Assembly: GCF_004310325.1 (NCBI RefSeq) | Contig: NZ_SIRT01000007.1 | Location: 62,001-126,000, forward strand | DNA: 64,000 nucleotides | Reading direction: 5' to 3' | Source of the DNA: Hyunsoonleella flava | GTDB lineage: Bacteria; Bacteroidota; Bacteroidia; Flavobacteriales; Flavobacteriaceae | Part shown: positions 1-9,293 of the stretch, one piece after another | Numbering within the stretch: position 1 is the stretch's first letter | Layout of the letters: each line of letters opens with the position of its first letter | Position numbers and translations under genes: made by a program | The notes under the pieces: generated by a model | What the model saw: the letters and a program-made list of their open reading frames with translations, nothing else | What the model was told of the DNA's origin: nothing | Databases searched by the model: none

Positions 1-1
1 A

Positions 2-2095
2 TATCAAGAAATAGAACAAAGTGGAGGAGTTGTGAGAGGTAAAATGGTTATTAAGCCAATACACGACACCAGTACAAGTAATACCATACCATGGAGCAAT
101 TTGATTGCCTATTACCCGATGACTAATATTGTCACTGGAAGAACAGAGGATTATTCAAGCTATGGAAATCTACTCTATATCAATTATATTGAAACAGCTC
201 AGGAGCAAACAGCACCTATGCCTTATTTGGCTTCAAATTCAGGGTCATGGTCTTCTCAGTCTACATGGGCACATGGCGATGTTTGGGATATTGAAGACCA
301 GACAGCCATTAATGAACATGGTATTGTACAAATAGCAAATGACGTTACAGTTGATGAAGACATAACATTTTCAAGTTTACTTGTAGATTCTGGAGCAACT
401 TTAACAATTGCAAGTGACCATTCTATTGAAAATACATGGTATTTAAGTTTAAGCGGCACTATAGATTTATTGGGAGACAGTCAGTTGGTACAGACGGAGA
501 CAAGTGATTTGGTGACCTCATCCCAGGGCAAGATATTACGAAGGCAAGAAGGTACGCCTAGTGCCTATTGGTACAACTATTGGTCCTCGCCGATAGGCAC
601 CTTGCGTGCCACGAGCTACAGGGACAACAATACCTCTGCCAACAACACAAACAACTCACCGTTCAATATACGCATGCTGAAGGACGAGTCCGGTTTCAAC
701 TTTAGCTTTACGCCGTCCTACGGTGCAAGTGGCCGCATCAGCACGTATTGGCTTTACACCTATATAAACGGTATAACTTATTACGACTGGGCGCAGATTA
801 CCCAGAACAGTAACATAAGCCCTGGAGTGGGCTACACGCAGAAGGGTACGGACGTACCATTGTCTGAGCAGCAGTACATTTTTGAGGGCAAGCCCAACAA
901 CGGGACCATCCTTGTGACCGTTGAGGACCGTGGTGGAGCGGGATCGGTAGCGGGCACGAGCAAGACGGAGTTCCTTTTAGGCAACCCATACCCATCGGCA
1001 CTGGACGTACATGAGTTTATAGACGATAATGTAGGGGTGATAGACGGCACGTTGCAGCTATGGCAGCAATGGAGCGGTAATTCTCATAATTTGGATGCCT
1101 ACAATGGCGGTTACGCACAGATAAACAAAACTGGGGCCGTAAGGGCATCACAGTTCATTGGGCTTGAGGGCGCATCTACAGGTGGACTTGAGGGCACCAA
1201 GGTGCCAACGCGATATTTACCGGTTGGCCAGGGCTTCATCACGGAGATCATAGCCGATGGCGATGTGGAGTTCAACAACGGACAGCGCATCTTCATCAAG
1301 GAATCCGATGCCGATGGCAGTTACAGCAATGGTTCGGTGTTCATGAAGGGCGGCAACAAGAAAGGGAAATCAAATCAATCCAAATCAGAAACTTTAAAAG
1401 ACAGCATCCAGAAGATACGCTTGGAGTTCAGATCGGTAACTGGCCCGGATACGAAACGGGAGCTACTGCTGGGCTTCAGTAAAGAGACCACGGACGGTTA
1501 TGACTACGGCTACGATGCGGAGACCCACGATGCGAGCAACAACGACCTTAACCTTTCCATGGAAGGCAAGAACATGAACATACAGGCCTATGGCGAAATA
1601 ACGGCGGACAAGGTTGTGCCGCTGAACTTCAGGTCATCGGGGGACCACGGGTTTGAGATAGAGATATCGGATATGGAGAACATGCCTGAGGATCAGGAAA
1701 TTTACCTAAGGGACAACCTCACGGGCGATTACTTCGACCTAAGGAACGGCCAGCCCTATAGTTTTATCTCTGCACAGGGCATGTTCAACGATAGGCTAGA
1801 GATCGTGTTCCAGTCGGAATCTACGACACTGGGTACCGATGAGGCAACAGCAAAGGAGAACTATGTGTACTATGACAGGGATGAGAACAGGCTATATGCA
1901 AAACAGCTCAATGGGGATGTGACGCGGTTCACCCTGTACAACATCAGGGGGCAGTCCATCATGGAGCTTCAGGATGTGGACGGTACAGCCCTGGGCAACG
2001 GACTGGAACTGCCCAACACCACAAGCGGTACATATATTGCAGTGATGAGGATGGACAGTAATGAGGTGATTACTAAAAAATTAGTGAAGAATTAA
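2..2095 (+). CDS. T9SS-exported LamG-type modular surface protein, 5' end outside window
   Basis: The reading frame is open to the window edge, so the GTG at 32 is not a real start and the N-terminus is missing. The visible part begins with the end of a LamG/concanavalin-like module (LIAYYPM), followed by a long beta-rich region with YNYWSSPIG, a motif I associate with large flavobacterial cell-surface proteins. It ends in a T9SS type A sorting domain (LYAKQLNGDVTRFTLYNIRG, then a C-terminal KKLVKN), so the product should be secreted across the outer membrane and anchored or released. Base composition changes inside the gene: about 33% GC near base 400 but above 50% from about 500 to the end. 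This suggests a mosaic gene whose C-terminal module was acquired or is exchanged among paralogues. The substrate is unknown. Confidence 0.8.
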   Translation, partial: YQEIEQSGGVVRGKMVIKPIHDTSTSNTIPWSNLIAYYPMTNIVTGRTEDYSSYGNLLYINYIETAQEQTAPMPYLASNSGSWSSQSTWAHGDVWDIEDQTAINEHGIVQIANDVTVDEDITFSSLLVDSGATLTIASDHSIENTWYLSLSGTIDLLGDSQLVQTETSDLVTSSQGKILRRQEGTPSAYWYNYWSSPIGTLRATSYRDNNTSANNTNNSPFNIRMLKDESGFNFSFTPSYGASGRISTYWLYTYINGITYYDWAQITQNSNISPGVGYTQKGTDVPLSEQQYIFEGKPNNGTILVTVEDRGGAGSVAGTSKTEFLLGNPYPSALDVHEFIDDNVGVIDGTLQLWQQWSGNSHNLDAYNGGYAQINKTGAVRASQFIGLEGASTGGLEGTKVPTRYLPVGQGFITEIIADGDVEFNNGQRIFIKESDADGSYSNGSVFMKGGNKKGKSNQSKSETLKDSIQKIRLEFRSVTGPDTKRELLLGFSKETTDGYDYGYDAETHDASNNDLNLSMEGKNMNIQAYGEITADKVVPLNFRSSGDHGFEIEISDMENMPEDQEIYLRDNLTGDYFDLRNGQPYSFISAQGMFNDRLEIVFQSESTTLGTDEATAKENYVYYDRDENRLYAKQLNGDVTRFTLYNIRGQSIMELQDVDGTALGNGLELPNTTSGTYIAVMRMDSNEVITKKLVKN

Positions 2096-2123
2096 TTAAC
2101 CCTATATAACCAACTACTGATGA

Positions 2124-2158
2124 AAAAAGCTAAACAATTTGTTTAGCTTTTTTTTCTT
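2124..2158 (+). terminator. Rho-independent terminator of the T9SS gene
   Basis: A perfect 12-bp stem (AAAAAGCTAAAC at 2124-2135 with GTTTAGCTTTTT at 2141-2152), a 5-nt loop and a T-run. It lies between the T9SS gene and ileS. Confidence 0.85.
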
Positions 2159-2219
2159 TTAAATAAATCAATTTCGTGATAATTCATTAAATTCGCGAAC
2201 TTATAAGAATTGCACATAA

Positions 2220-5200
2220 ATGAGCACGAAATTTGCTGAATATAAAGGACTTGACTTACCAAAATTGGCTAGCGACATTCTAACCTATTGGAAAGAAAAC
2301 AATGTTTTTGAAAAAAGTGTAACCACAAGAGAAGGCAACGAACCTTATGTGTTTTACGAAGGGCCGCCATCCGCAAACGGACTTCCAGGAGTGCACCACG
2401 TTTTAGCCCGAGCTATTAAAGATATTTTTCCACGTTATAAAACTATGAAAGGGTACCAAGTAAAGCGAAAAGCTGGTTGGGATACGCACGGTTTGCCTAT
2501 TGAATTGGGCGTGGAAAAAGAATTAGGCATCAGTAAAGAGGATATCGGCAAAACAATTTCGGTTGAAGATTATAACGCTGCTTGTAGAAAGGCGGTAATG
2601 AAATATACCGATGTGTGGAATGATCTTACGGAGAAAATGGGGTATTGGGTAGATATGGACGACCCTTATATCACCTATGAGCCTAAATATATGGAATCGG
2701 TTTGGTGGTTGTTAAAACAAATATACGATAAGAAATTGTTGTATAAAGGCTATACCATTCAACCGTATTCACCAAAAGCAGGAACAGGTTTAAGTTCCCA
2801 CGAGTTGAATCAACCTGGAACATATCAAGATGTAACTGACACCACGGTAGTAGCTCAATTTAAAGCAAAACCAGATTCGCTTCCAGAATTTTTACAAAAT
2901 GAAGGTGATATTCACTTTTTAGCTTGGACCACTACACCCTGGACTTTACCTAGTAACACTGCCTTAACTGTCGGTCCTAAAATTGATTATGTTTTAGTTG
3001 AAACTTACAACCAATACACTTTTGAGCCGATTAATGTGATTTTGGCGAAAAAATTAGTGAACTATCAATTTTCAGGAAAATTCAATAAGGTTGAAGAAAA
3101 ATCAGAATTATTAAACTATACATCTGGAGATAAAAAAATTCCGTTTTTCGTAGTTAAAGAATTTCTGGGTAAAGATTTAGTCGGTATAACTTATGAACAA
3201 TTGTTGCCCTATGCACTTCCAAATGATAATCCTGAAAATGCATTTAGAGTCATTTCTGGGGATTTCGTAACTACTGAAGATGGGACAGGAATTGTGCATA
3301 CAGCGCCTACTTTTGGTGCAGATGATGCCTTGGTGGCAAAACAAGCTACTCCTGAGGTGCCACCAATGTTAGTGAAGGATGATAATGGAAATTTAGTGCC
3401 ACTTGTAGATTTACAAGGGCGTTTTAGGCCAGAATTAAAAGAACTTGCAGGCAAGTATGTAAAGAATGAATATTACACTGATGGTGAAGCACCTGAAAAA
3501 TCAGTTGATGTTGAGCTTGCAATCAAATTAAAAACAGAAAACAAAGCCTTCAAGGTTGAAAAATATAAGCACAGTTACCCTAACTGTTGGCGTACTGATA
3601 AACCTATTTTGTATTATCCATTAGATTCTTGGTTTATCAAAGTAACCGATGTTAAAGATCGTATGCACGAATTAAACCAGACCATCAACTGGAAACCAAA
3701 AAGTACAGGAGAAGGACGTTTTGGTAATTGGCTAGCCAACGCAAACGATTGGAATTTATCACGTTCGCGTTACTGGGGAATTCCACTACCAATTTGGAGA
3801 ACCGAAGATGGTAAAGAAGAATTATGCGTAGGTTCTGTAGAAGAATTAAAATCAGAAATGGCTAAAGCAGTGGAAGCTGGAGTCCTAGAAAAAGATATTT
3901 TTGATGATTTTGAAGTAGGAAACAATGCTGAAGACAACTATGCGAAGTTAGATTTACATAAGAATATTGTTGATGAGATTACATTAGTTTCTCCGTCAGG
4001 ACAACCTATGAAACGCGAAAGCGATTTAATTGATGTTTGGTTCGATTCTGGTTCTATGCCTTACGCACAATGGCATTATCCTTTTGAAAATAAAGAATTT
4101 ATAGATGATGGTGTTACATTCCCAGCAAATTTTATTGCGGAAGGTGTTGATCAAACACGCGGATGGTTCTACACGTTACATGCTATAGGAACTATGGTAT
4201 TCGATTCTATTGCATATAGAAATGTAGTATCTAACGGATTGGTATTGGATAAGAACGGACAAAAAATGTCCAAACGTTTAGGAAATGCTGTAGACCCATT
4301 TGAAACATTAAGTACTTACGGTGCGGATGCTACACGTTGGTACATGATTAGTAATGCTAATCCTTGGGATAATTTAAAGTTTGATTTGGATGGTGTAGAA
4401 GAAGTAAAACGTAAATTTTTCGGTACACTTTATAATACGTATTCGTTCTTCAGTTTATATACCAATTTAGATAAATTTAGTTATGCTGAAGCTGATATTC
4501 CTTTAGAAGAACGTCCAGAATTAGACCGTTGGATTCTATCTGAATTACATACCTTAATTCAGAAAGTAGATGCCTATTATGCAGATTATGAGCCTACAAA
4601 AGCTGCAAGGGCAATTTCAGACTTTACACAAGATTATTTAAGTAATTGGTATGTGCGATTAAGTAGAAGGCGTTTTTGGAAAGGCGATTACCAAACAGAT
4701 AAAATTTCAGCGTATCAAACCTTGTATACTTGTATGATCACGATTGCGAAATTAGGCGCGCCAATTGCACCGTTCTTTATGGATAGGTTGTATTTGGATT
4801 TAAATACGGTTACCAAAAAAGAGGATTTTGAGAGTGTACATTTGGCAAACTTCCCTGTATATGACGCATCTTATGTTGATAAAAGTTTAGAGCGCAAAAT
4901 GGAAGCGGCGCAAACAATATCTTCCTTAGTATTATCGTTGAGAGCTAAAGAGAAGATTAAAGTGCGCCAACCGCTGCAAAAAATAATGATTCCAATTGAT
5001 AGTAATCAGCAAAGGGAAGAGATTTTGGCGGTATCAAATCTAATAAAGCACGAAGTTAATGTGAAGGAAATTGAGCTGTTGGAAGATGCTTCTGATATTT
5101 TGGTCAAAAAAATAAAACCAAATTTTAAAGTGCTTGGGCCTCGTTTTGGAAAGGATATGAAAGCTATTGCAGGTGTAGTAATGAACTTTTCATCTGAAGA

Positions 5201-5624
5201 TATTAACAAAATCGAGCAAAATGGAAATTTTGACGTTGAAATAAACGGAAAAAACATTACTTTAGAACGCAATGATGTTGAGATTACCTCTCAGGATATT
5301 GAAGGATGGCTGGTAGCAAATGAAGGTAGCCTTACCGTAGCTTTGGATGTAACTATTACAGATGAGTTAAGGAAAGAAGGAATTGCAAGAGAGCTGGTAA
5401 ACCGTATTCAAAATTTAAGAAAAGATTCTGGGTTTGAAGTAACCGACAGAATTGATGTAAAATTACAAAAGGACGAGCAGATTAAACAAGCTGTAGACTC
5501 CAATATAGAATATATAAAAACCGAAACATTAACCGAAGAACTTGAAATTATTGACCAAATAAATAATGGTATCGAAATTGCTTTTGATGATGTAAATACC
5601 AAACTATTTATTACAAAACATTAA
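2220..5624 (+). CDS. ileS: Isoleucyl-tRNA synthetase
   Basis: Charges tRNA-Ile in the cytoplasm. The class I signature regions are visible: the HIGH-equivalent PPSANGLPGVHH at residues 49-60, GWDTHGLP soon after, the tryptophan-rich WTTTPWTLPSN of the CP1 editing domain, and KMSKR at 682-686. The C-terminal third is an anticodon-binding domain. At 1134 residues it is longer than E. coli IleS (about 940) and fits the larger, eukaryote-like IleS class found in many Bacteroidota, a class often associated with low mupirocin sensitivity (family knowledge, not tested here). The ATG at 2220 is a sensible start, 60 nt after the preceding terminator. The next gene follows after 4 nt, so the two are probably co-transcribed. 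Confidence 0.97.
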   Translation: MSTKFAEYKGLDLPKLASDILTYWKENNVFEKSVTTREGNEPYVFYEGPPSANGLPGVHHVLARAIKDIFPRYKTMKGYQVKRKAGWDTHGLPIELGVEKELGISKEDIGKTISVEDYNAACRKAVMKYTDVWNDLTEKMGYWVDMDDPYITYEPKYMESVWWLLKQIYDKKLLYKGYTIQPYSPKAGTGLSSHELNQPGTYQDVTDTTVVAQFKAKPDSLPEFLQNEGDIHFLAWTTTPWTLPSNTALTVGPKIDYVLVETYNQYTFEPINVILAKKLVNYQFSGKFNKVEEKSELLNYTSGDKKIPFFVVKEFLGKDLVGITYEQLLPYALPNDNPENAFRVISGDFVTTEDGTGIVHTAPTFGADDALVAKQATPEVPPMLVKDDNGNLVPLVDLQGRFRPELKELAGKYVKNEYYTDGEAPEKSVDVELAIKLKTENKAFKVEKYKHSYPNCWRTDKPILYYPLDSWFIKVTDVKDRMHELNQTINWKPKSTGEGRFGNWLANANDWNLSRSRYWGIPLPIWRTEDGKEELCVGSVEELKSEMAKAVEAGVLEKDIFDDFEVGNNAEDNYAKLDLHKNIVDEITLVSPSGQPMKRESDLIDVWFDSGSMPYAQWHYPFENKEFIDDGVTFPANFIAEGVDQTRGWFYTLHAIGTMVFDSIAYRNVVSNGLVLDKNGQKMSKRLGNAVDPFETLSTYGADATRWYMISNANPWDNLKFDLDGVEEVKRKFFGTLYNTYSFFSLYTNLDKFSYAEADIPLEERPELDRWILSELHTLIQKVDAYYADYEPTKAARAISDFTQDYLSNWYVRLSRRRFWKGDYQTDKISAYQTLYTCMITIAKLGAPIAPFFMDRLYLDLNTVTKKEDFESVHLANFPVYDASYVDKSLERKMEAAQTISSLVLSLRAKEKIKVRQPLQKIMIPIDSNQQREEILAVSNLIKHEVNVKEIELLEDASDILVKKIKPNFKVLGPRFGKDMKAIAGVVMNFSSEDINKIEQNGNFDVEINGKNITLERNDVEITSQDIEGWLVANEGSLTVALDVTITDELRKEGIARELVNRIQNLRKDSGFEVTDRIDVKLQKDEQIKQAVDSNIEYIKTETLTEELEIIDQINNGIEIAFDDVNTKLFITKH

Positions 5625-5628
5625 CATT

Positions 5629-6012
5629 ATGGCTTCAAATACAAACGTTAGATATTCTGATAGTGAATTGGCAGAATTCAAAAAATTGATTCAAGAAAAA
5701 ATTGAAAAAGCACAACATGATTTAGAATTGATTAAAAGTGCTTACATGAACGACCACAACAACGGTACCGATGACACATCACCCACGTTCAAGGCATTTG
5801 ATGAAGGCAGTGCTGTGATGAGTAAAGAATCTAACTCGCAATTGGCTATTCGTCAAGAAAAATTTATTCGCGATCTAAAAAATGCTTTAATAAGAATAGA
5901 GAATAAAACCTATGGAGTGTGTCGCGTTACAGGCAAACTAATCAATAAAAAAAGATTAGAATTAGTACCGCATGCTACCTTAAGTATTGAGGCTAAGAAT
6001 ATGCAGAAGTAG
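5629..6012 (+). CDS. DksA/TraR-family RNA polymerase-associated protein, zinc cysteines lost
   Basis: A small 127-residue protein with an N-terminal helical hairpin (about residues 10-95) and a C-terminal segment YGVCRVTGKLI that matches the zinc-finger region of DksA/TraR proteins. Canonical members have four cysteines; here C98 is the only cysteine in the protein, so a C4 zinc site cannot form. By family it should act in the secondary channel of RNA polymerase to tune transcription, but this is inference. It sits between ileS and lspA, 4 nt behind ileS, and is followed by a clear terminator. The family call is firm; the activity is not. Confidence 0.85.
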   Translation: MASNTNVRYSDSELAEFKKLIQEKIEKAQHDLELIKSAYMNDHNNGTDDTSPTFKAFDEGSAVMSKESNSQLAIRQEKFIRDLKNALIRIENKTYGVCRVTGKLINKKRLELVPHATLSIEAKNMQK

Positions 6013-6036
6013 TCTGATTCAACGATAAAATCAAAG

Positions 6037-6071
6037 ACGTCTCGCTTTTTAAAACGAGACGTTTCTTTTTT
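6037..6071 (+). terminator. Rho-independent terminator after the DksA-like gene
   Basis: Stem ACGTCTCG (6037-6044) pairs with CGAGACGT (6055-6062) around a 10-nt loop and is followed by a T-rich tract. lspA starts only a few bases later, so lspA is either read through or has its promoter within this hairpin region. Confidence 0.8.
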
Positions 6072-6077
6072 AATAAA

Positions 6078-6701
6078 ATGTCTCTTAAAAAATCCATTAT
6101 TTTAATCATCATCATTTTACTTATCGACCAGATAAGTAAAGTGTATGTAAAAACGCATTTCGCACTTCATGATAGTGTTGAAGTATTAAGTTGGTTTAAA
6201 ATCTATTTCATTGAAAACGAAGGGATGGCTTGGGGAACTCGTATTAGTGATATTTTACCTTTTATGTCTGATAGAACTGCAAAAACGTTTTTAACCTTAT
6301 TTCGTGTGTTTGCTATCGTTGGGATAGGGTATTGGTTATATAGTGCTACCAAAAAGAGAAGTTCTAGAGTTTTGATAATTGCAGTAGCCCTAATTTTTGC
6401 AGGCGCCATGGGTAACATTATAGATTCAGTATTTTATGGTATTTTTTTTAATGATAGTATCGGACAAATTGCAACCTTTTTACCTGAAGAAGGCGGTTAT
6501 GATACCTTGCTACACGGTAAAGTAGTTGATATGCTTTACTTCCCTATGTATAAAGGCTACTTGCCTGAGTGGATACCAAAATACGGAGGTAAATTCTTTA
6601 CTTTTTTTGAACCTGTTTTTAATATTGCAGATATGGCAATAAGTACAGGGTTTATTATGTTGATTGTGTTTAATAAGCGGGCTTTTTCTAATAAGGATTA
6701 G
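6078..6701 (+). CDS. lspA: Lipoprotein signal peptidase (signal peptidase II)
   Basis: An inner-membrane aspartyl protease that removes signal peptides from diacylated prolipoproteins. It has four hydrophobic segments (about residues 5-22, 68-90, 97-118 and 178-198) and the two catalytic aspartates in their usual contexts, D151 in KVVDMLYFP and D185 in FNIADMAIS. At 207 residues it is longer than E. coli LspA (164), with an inserted periplasmic stretch at about 120-148 as seen in Bacteroidota. It would process the many lipoproteins encoded in this window. The 3' end overlaps the convergent cyclo-ligase gene by 4 bases. Confidence 0.95.
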   Translation: MSLKKSIILIIIILLIDQISKVYVKTHFALHDSVEVLSWFKIYFIENEGMAWGTRISDILPFMSDRTAKTFLTLFRVFAIVGIGYWLYSATKKRSSRVLIIAVALIFAGAMGNIIDSVFYGIFFNDSIGQIATFLPEEGGYDTLLHGKVVDMLYFPMYKGYLPEWIPKYGGKFFTFFEPVFNIADMAISTGFIMLIVFNKRAFSNKD

Positions 6702-7261
6702 AATTGATAGAATTTATTTGGTGATACACAATAATCCAACCCAACATCATCCACAAAAACATCACTAATCTCATCTTCAGCTTCAAAAAAGGACAAACCA
6801 ATTTTGATTGTTTCAGGTTTACATTGGCTTAAAAATTTGTCATAAAACCCTTTGCCGTAACCAACACGGTTACCATGTTTATCAAACGCTAAAAGAGGAA
6901 TAAAAACTACTTCAATTTTATCATTGGAGATTTCAATACCCTCAACGGGCTCAGGAATATTGTAGTTATTCTTTTTGATAACCGTATTATCAGTCAAGAG
7001 AAAATGAGTCATTTCTCGGGTTTTAAAATCACTTTTCGAAACAAGAATATTTTTGTCTTTTCCTGATAGAATATTCAAAATAAAGTCGGTGTTGATTTCC
7101 TTTTGTTCTTCAATGGATAAGAAAATATGATAGAATGAATAGTCCCAAATGGGTAACTTTAAAAACTGATTCGCAATAGCAATACTGTAATCTTCAATCT
7201 GTTCATCCGTAAGCTTGTTCCGTAGTGCTTTATATCTTTTACGAAGTTCTTTTTTTAGCAT
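6698..7261 (-). CDS. 5-formyltetrahydrofolate cyclo-ligase
   Basis: Converts 5-formyl-THF to 5,10-methenyl-THF with ATP, returning folate to one-carbon metabolism. The 187-residue length fits the family. The N-terminal basic helix RKRYKALRNKL and the conserved phosphate/folate loop GYGKGFYD (about residues 133-140) are present, as is the upstream LLAFDKHGNRVGYG block. It is the last gene of a leftward run with the AstE/AspA-like hydrolase (6-nt gap) and the RimK-like ligase. It meets lspA tail to tail. Confidence 0.93.
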   Translation of the reverse strand: MLKKELRKRYKALRNKLTDEQIEDYSIAIANQFLKLPIWDYSFYHIFLSIEEQKEINTDFILNILSGKDKNILVSKSDFKTREMTHFLLTDNTVIKKNNYNIPEPVEGIEISNDKIEVVFIPLLAFDKHGNRVGYGKGFYDKFLSQCKPETIKIGLSFFEAEDEISDVFVDDVGLDYCVSPNKFYQF

Positions 7262-7267
7262 CTTTGA

Positions 7268-8239
7268 TTATGATTTAACTTCAGTAGAAATATGAAATAG
7301 GGCATCGCCTTGATATACTATAGGTAGCTCATTCACATTAATTACATAACCAGAATTTTGGGCTCTTACAAAAAAGTTGAACTTACCATAAGGGTCGGTA
7401 ATATTACCTATAATTTCTTCTTTTTCAACTTTTGAACCCACGGGTACTGAAGCTTTGAACATGCCAGAATATTTAGCGCGTTGCCATTTACTTTTAGTAA
7501 TAAACACACATTTCTTTTTAGGTTTGGAGGATTTAAAAACCGTTTTTAGCATGCCCAGATGTTTCAAAATACGTTTTGAGCCGTTAACACCTGAATTGGT
7601 TACGACATCATCAATATGAAATGATTTTCCACCTTCAAAAAGCAATAAATCCTTACCGAGTTTTGTACATGATGTTCTAAAGGATTTTGTTAAATTTTTG
7701 GAATATAGTACGAAAGGGGCTCCAAAAACTTCGGCTAGTTTGTCAAGGTTTTTTTGGTCTCTTGTATAACGTAATTGTGGCGCATTAAACCGCCCTGAGC
7801 CTCCCGTGTGAAAATCAATAATTAAATCGGCATGAGGCACGACCTCTTTTATAAGTTTATTTGCAACACGACTAGCCAGAGAGCCTCCAGTGCTTCCAGG
7901 AAATACTCGATTTAAGTCGCGGCCATCAGGAAACTCGCGCTTCAAATTGATAAAGCCAAAAATATTAATCACTGGCATACAAATTATTGTACCACACTTC
8001 GGTTGGTTGATGCCTTTAGCAATCAGTTGCCTTATAATTTCAACACCGTTTACTTCATCACCATGGATACCTGCGGTAAACAAAACGGTAGGGCCTTCTT
8101 TTTTTGATCGACTAATAATTACGGGAACATCTATGGGGGATGCCGTATGCAGGTTAGCAACATCAAAATTTACTTCTTTAGTCTCTCCAGGGTGTACTTC
8201 AGTACCTAGAATGATAAGGGGTTTCTTTTCAGCAGTCAT
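7268..8239 (-). CDS. Succinylglutamate desuccinylase/aspartoacylase (M14-like) family zinc hydrolase
   Basis: A 323-residue zinc-dependent amide hydrolase of the AstE/AspA family. The zinc-binding HGDE (H59, E62) and the third ligand H144 in DFHTGGSGR are visible, with the FPDGRDLNRVFPG loop typical of the family. The C-terminal half is beta-rich and carries a lipoyl-like FVRAQNSGYVINV segment. No signal peptide, so it is cytoplasmic. It is 12 nt downstream of the RimK-like ATP-grasp gene. This pairing suggests the two act on the same substrate, one adding and the other removing an acidic amino acid, but the substrate is unknown. It is unlikely to be true AstE because no other arginine-succinyltransferase pathway gene is present. 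Confidence 0.88.
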   Translation of the reverse strand: MTAEKKPLIILGTEVHPGETKEVNFDVANLHTASPIDVPVIISRSKKEGPTVLFTAGIHGDEVNGVEIIRQLIAKGINQPKCGTIICMPVINIFGFINLKREFPDGRDLNRVFPGSTGGSLASRVANKLIKEVVPHADLIIDFHTGGSGRFNAPQLRYTRDQKNLDKLAEVFGAPFVLYSKNLTKSFRTSCTKLGKDLLLFEGGKSFHIDDVVTNSGVNGSKRILKHLGMLKTVFKSSKPKKKCVFITKSKWQRAKYSGMFKASVPVGSKVEKEEIIGNITDPYGKFNFFVRAQNSGYVINVNELPIVYQGDALFHISTEVKS

Positions 8240-8251
8240 TCAAATTAAACT

Positions 8252-9127
8252 TTAATGTCTATTTCTTTCAATATAGGTTATGATACTTCTTGCAATGTTT
8301 TTTCCTGTGGCGCCTTCAATACCTTCTAATCCAGGTGTGGAATTGACTTCTAAAAGTAGCGGCCCTCGATTAGATTGTAGCATGTCAACCCCGCAAACAG
8401 GCAGTTTTAATGCACGTGAAGCTTTCATTGCTACCTTTATTTCAGCTTCTGTAAGTCGGACAATTTCTGCAGAACCGCCACGATGTAAGTTAGACCGAAA
8501 TTCGCCTTCCTTTCCTTGGCGTTTCATGGCACCAACAACATGTCCATCTACAACTAAAGCCCTTAAATCTGCGCCTTTGGCTTCTCCAATATATTCTTGA
8601 ACCAAGGCTCGAGCCTGCAAACCATTAAACGCTTCCAAAACAGATTCTGCAGCATTTCTAGTTTCAGCTAAAACTACGCCTAAGCCCTGTGTGCCTTCCA
8701 AAAGCTTTATAATTACTGGTGTGCCACCAACATGCGATAGTACTTTTTCAACATCACGGGAATAGTTCGTAAAAACGGTTTTTGGCATACCGATACCTGC
8801 CTTAGACAGTCTTTGGAAACTACGCAGTTTATCACGCGAACGAATAATGGCATCAGATGTTACCGAAGTAAACACATTCATCATTTCAAACTGGCGTACC
8901 ACAGCGCATCCAAAAAAAGTAACCGACGCCCCAATTCTTGGGATAATGGCATCAACATAATCTAAATACCGATCCTTGTAAAATATAGTGGGCTTTTCTT
9001 TTTCGATAATAATATCGCACTTCAATGGGTCAATCACTTCCATTTGATGTCCACGATGTTCGCCCTCTTCCACGAGTCGGTTGGTAGAGTACAAATTTGA
9101 GTTTCTTGAGAGGATAACTATGTTCAT
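8252..9127 (-). CDS. rimK: RimK-family ATP-grasp ligase (ribosomal protein S6 glutamate ligase-like)
   Basis: A 291-residue ATP-grasp enzyme. The order is an N-terminal preATP-grasp domain (about 1-95), the ATP-binding lid [18 protein letters not shown] (about 135-153) and the metal-binding [16 protein letters not shown] near the C-terminus. This matches RimK, which adds glutamates to the C-terminus of ribosomal protein S6 in E. coli; whether S6 is the target here cannot be told from sequence. It is first in a leftward three-gene run, so its promoter should lie in 9128-9290, shared divergently with uvrC. Confidence 0.9.
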   Translation of the reverse strand: MNIVILSRNSNLYSTNRLVEEGEHRGHQMEVIDPLKCDIIIEKEKPTIFYKDRYLDYVDAIIPRIGASVTFFGCAVVRQFEMMNVFTSVTSDAIIRSRDKLRSFQRLSKAGIGMPKTVFTNYSRDVEKVLSHVGGTPVIIKLLEGTQGLGVVLAETRNAAESVLEAFNGLQARALVQEYIGEAKGADLRALVVDGHVVGAMKRQGKEGEFRSNLHRGGSAEIVRLTEAEIKVAMKASRALKLPVCGVDMLQSNRGPLLLEVNSTPGLEGIEGATGKNIARSIITYIERNRH

Positions 9128-9280
9128 AAAAGCACTTAAAGTGTCTTAAGTTAAAAGTTTTTTCAAGTTAATTGGGGATAACTTTAAGCGTTTTAGCACA
9201 CTTAAAACTCTAGGCACTTGCATTCTATGTGCAATATAACAAAAACAGTAAGGAATTTTTTAGGTTTTCTCTATTTAATA

Positions 9281-9288
9281 TACCTTTA
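9281..9288 (+). promoter_or_regulatory. Possible -7 box for uvrC (TACCTTTA)
   Basis: One base away from the Bacteroidota -7 consensus TAnnTTTG and ending 5 nt before the uvrC ATG, which would give an almost leaderless transcript. No well-spaced -33 TTTG was found. Confidence 0.4.
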
Positions 9289-9293
9289 CGGTA

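Noticed and set aside
798-1299. Several long open frames on the minus strand across the first gene
   Set aside because: They arise from the GC-rich composition of that segment; they have no start context, domain or neighbour support and lie antisense to a gene with a clear sorting domain.
2160-2219. Possible T-box or other leader control upstream of ileS
   Set aside because: The gap of about 60 nt after the terminator is too short for a T-box and no stem or specifier structure is seen; such elements are also not expected in this phylum.
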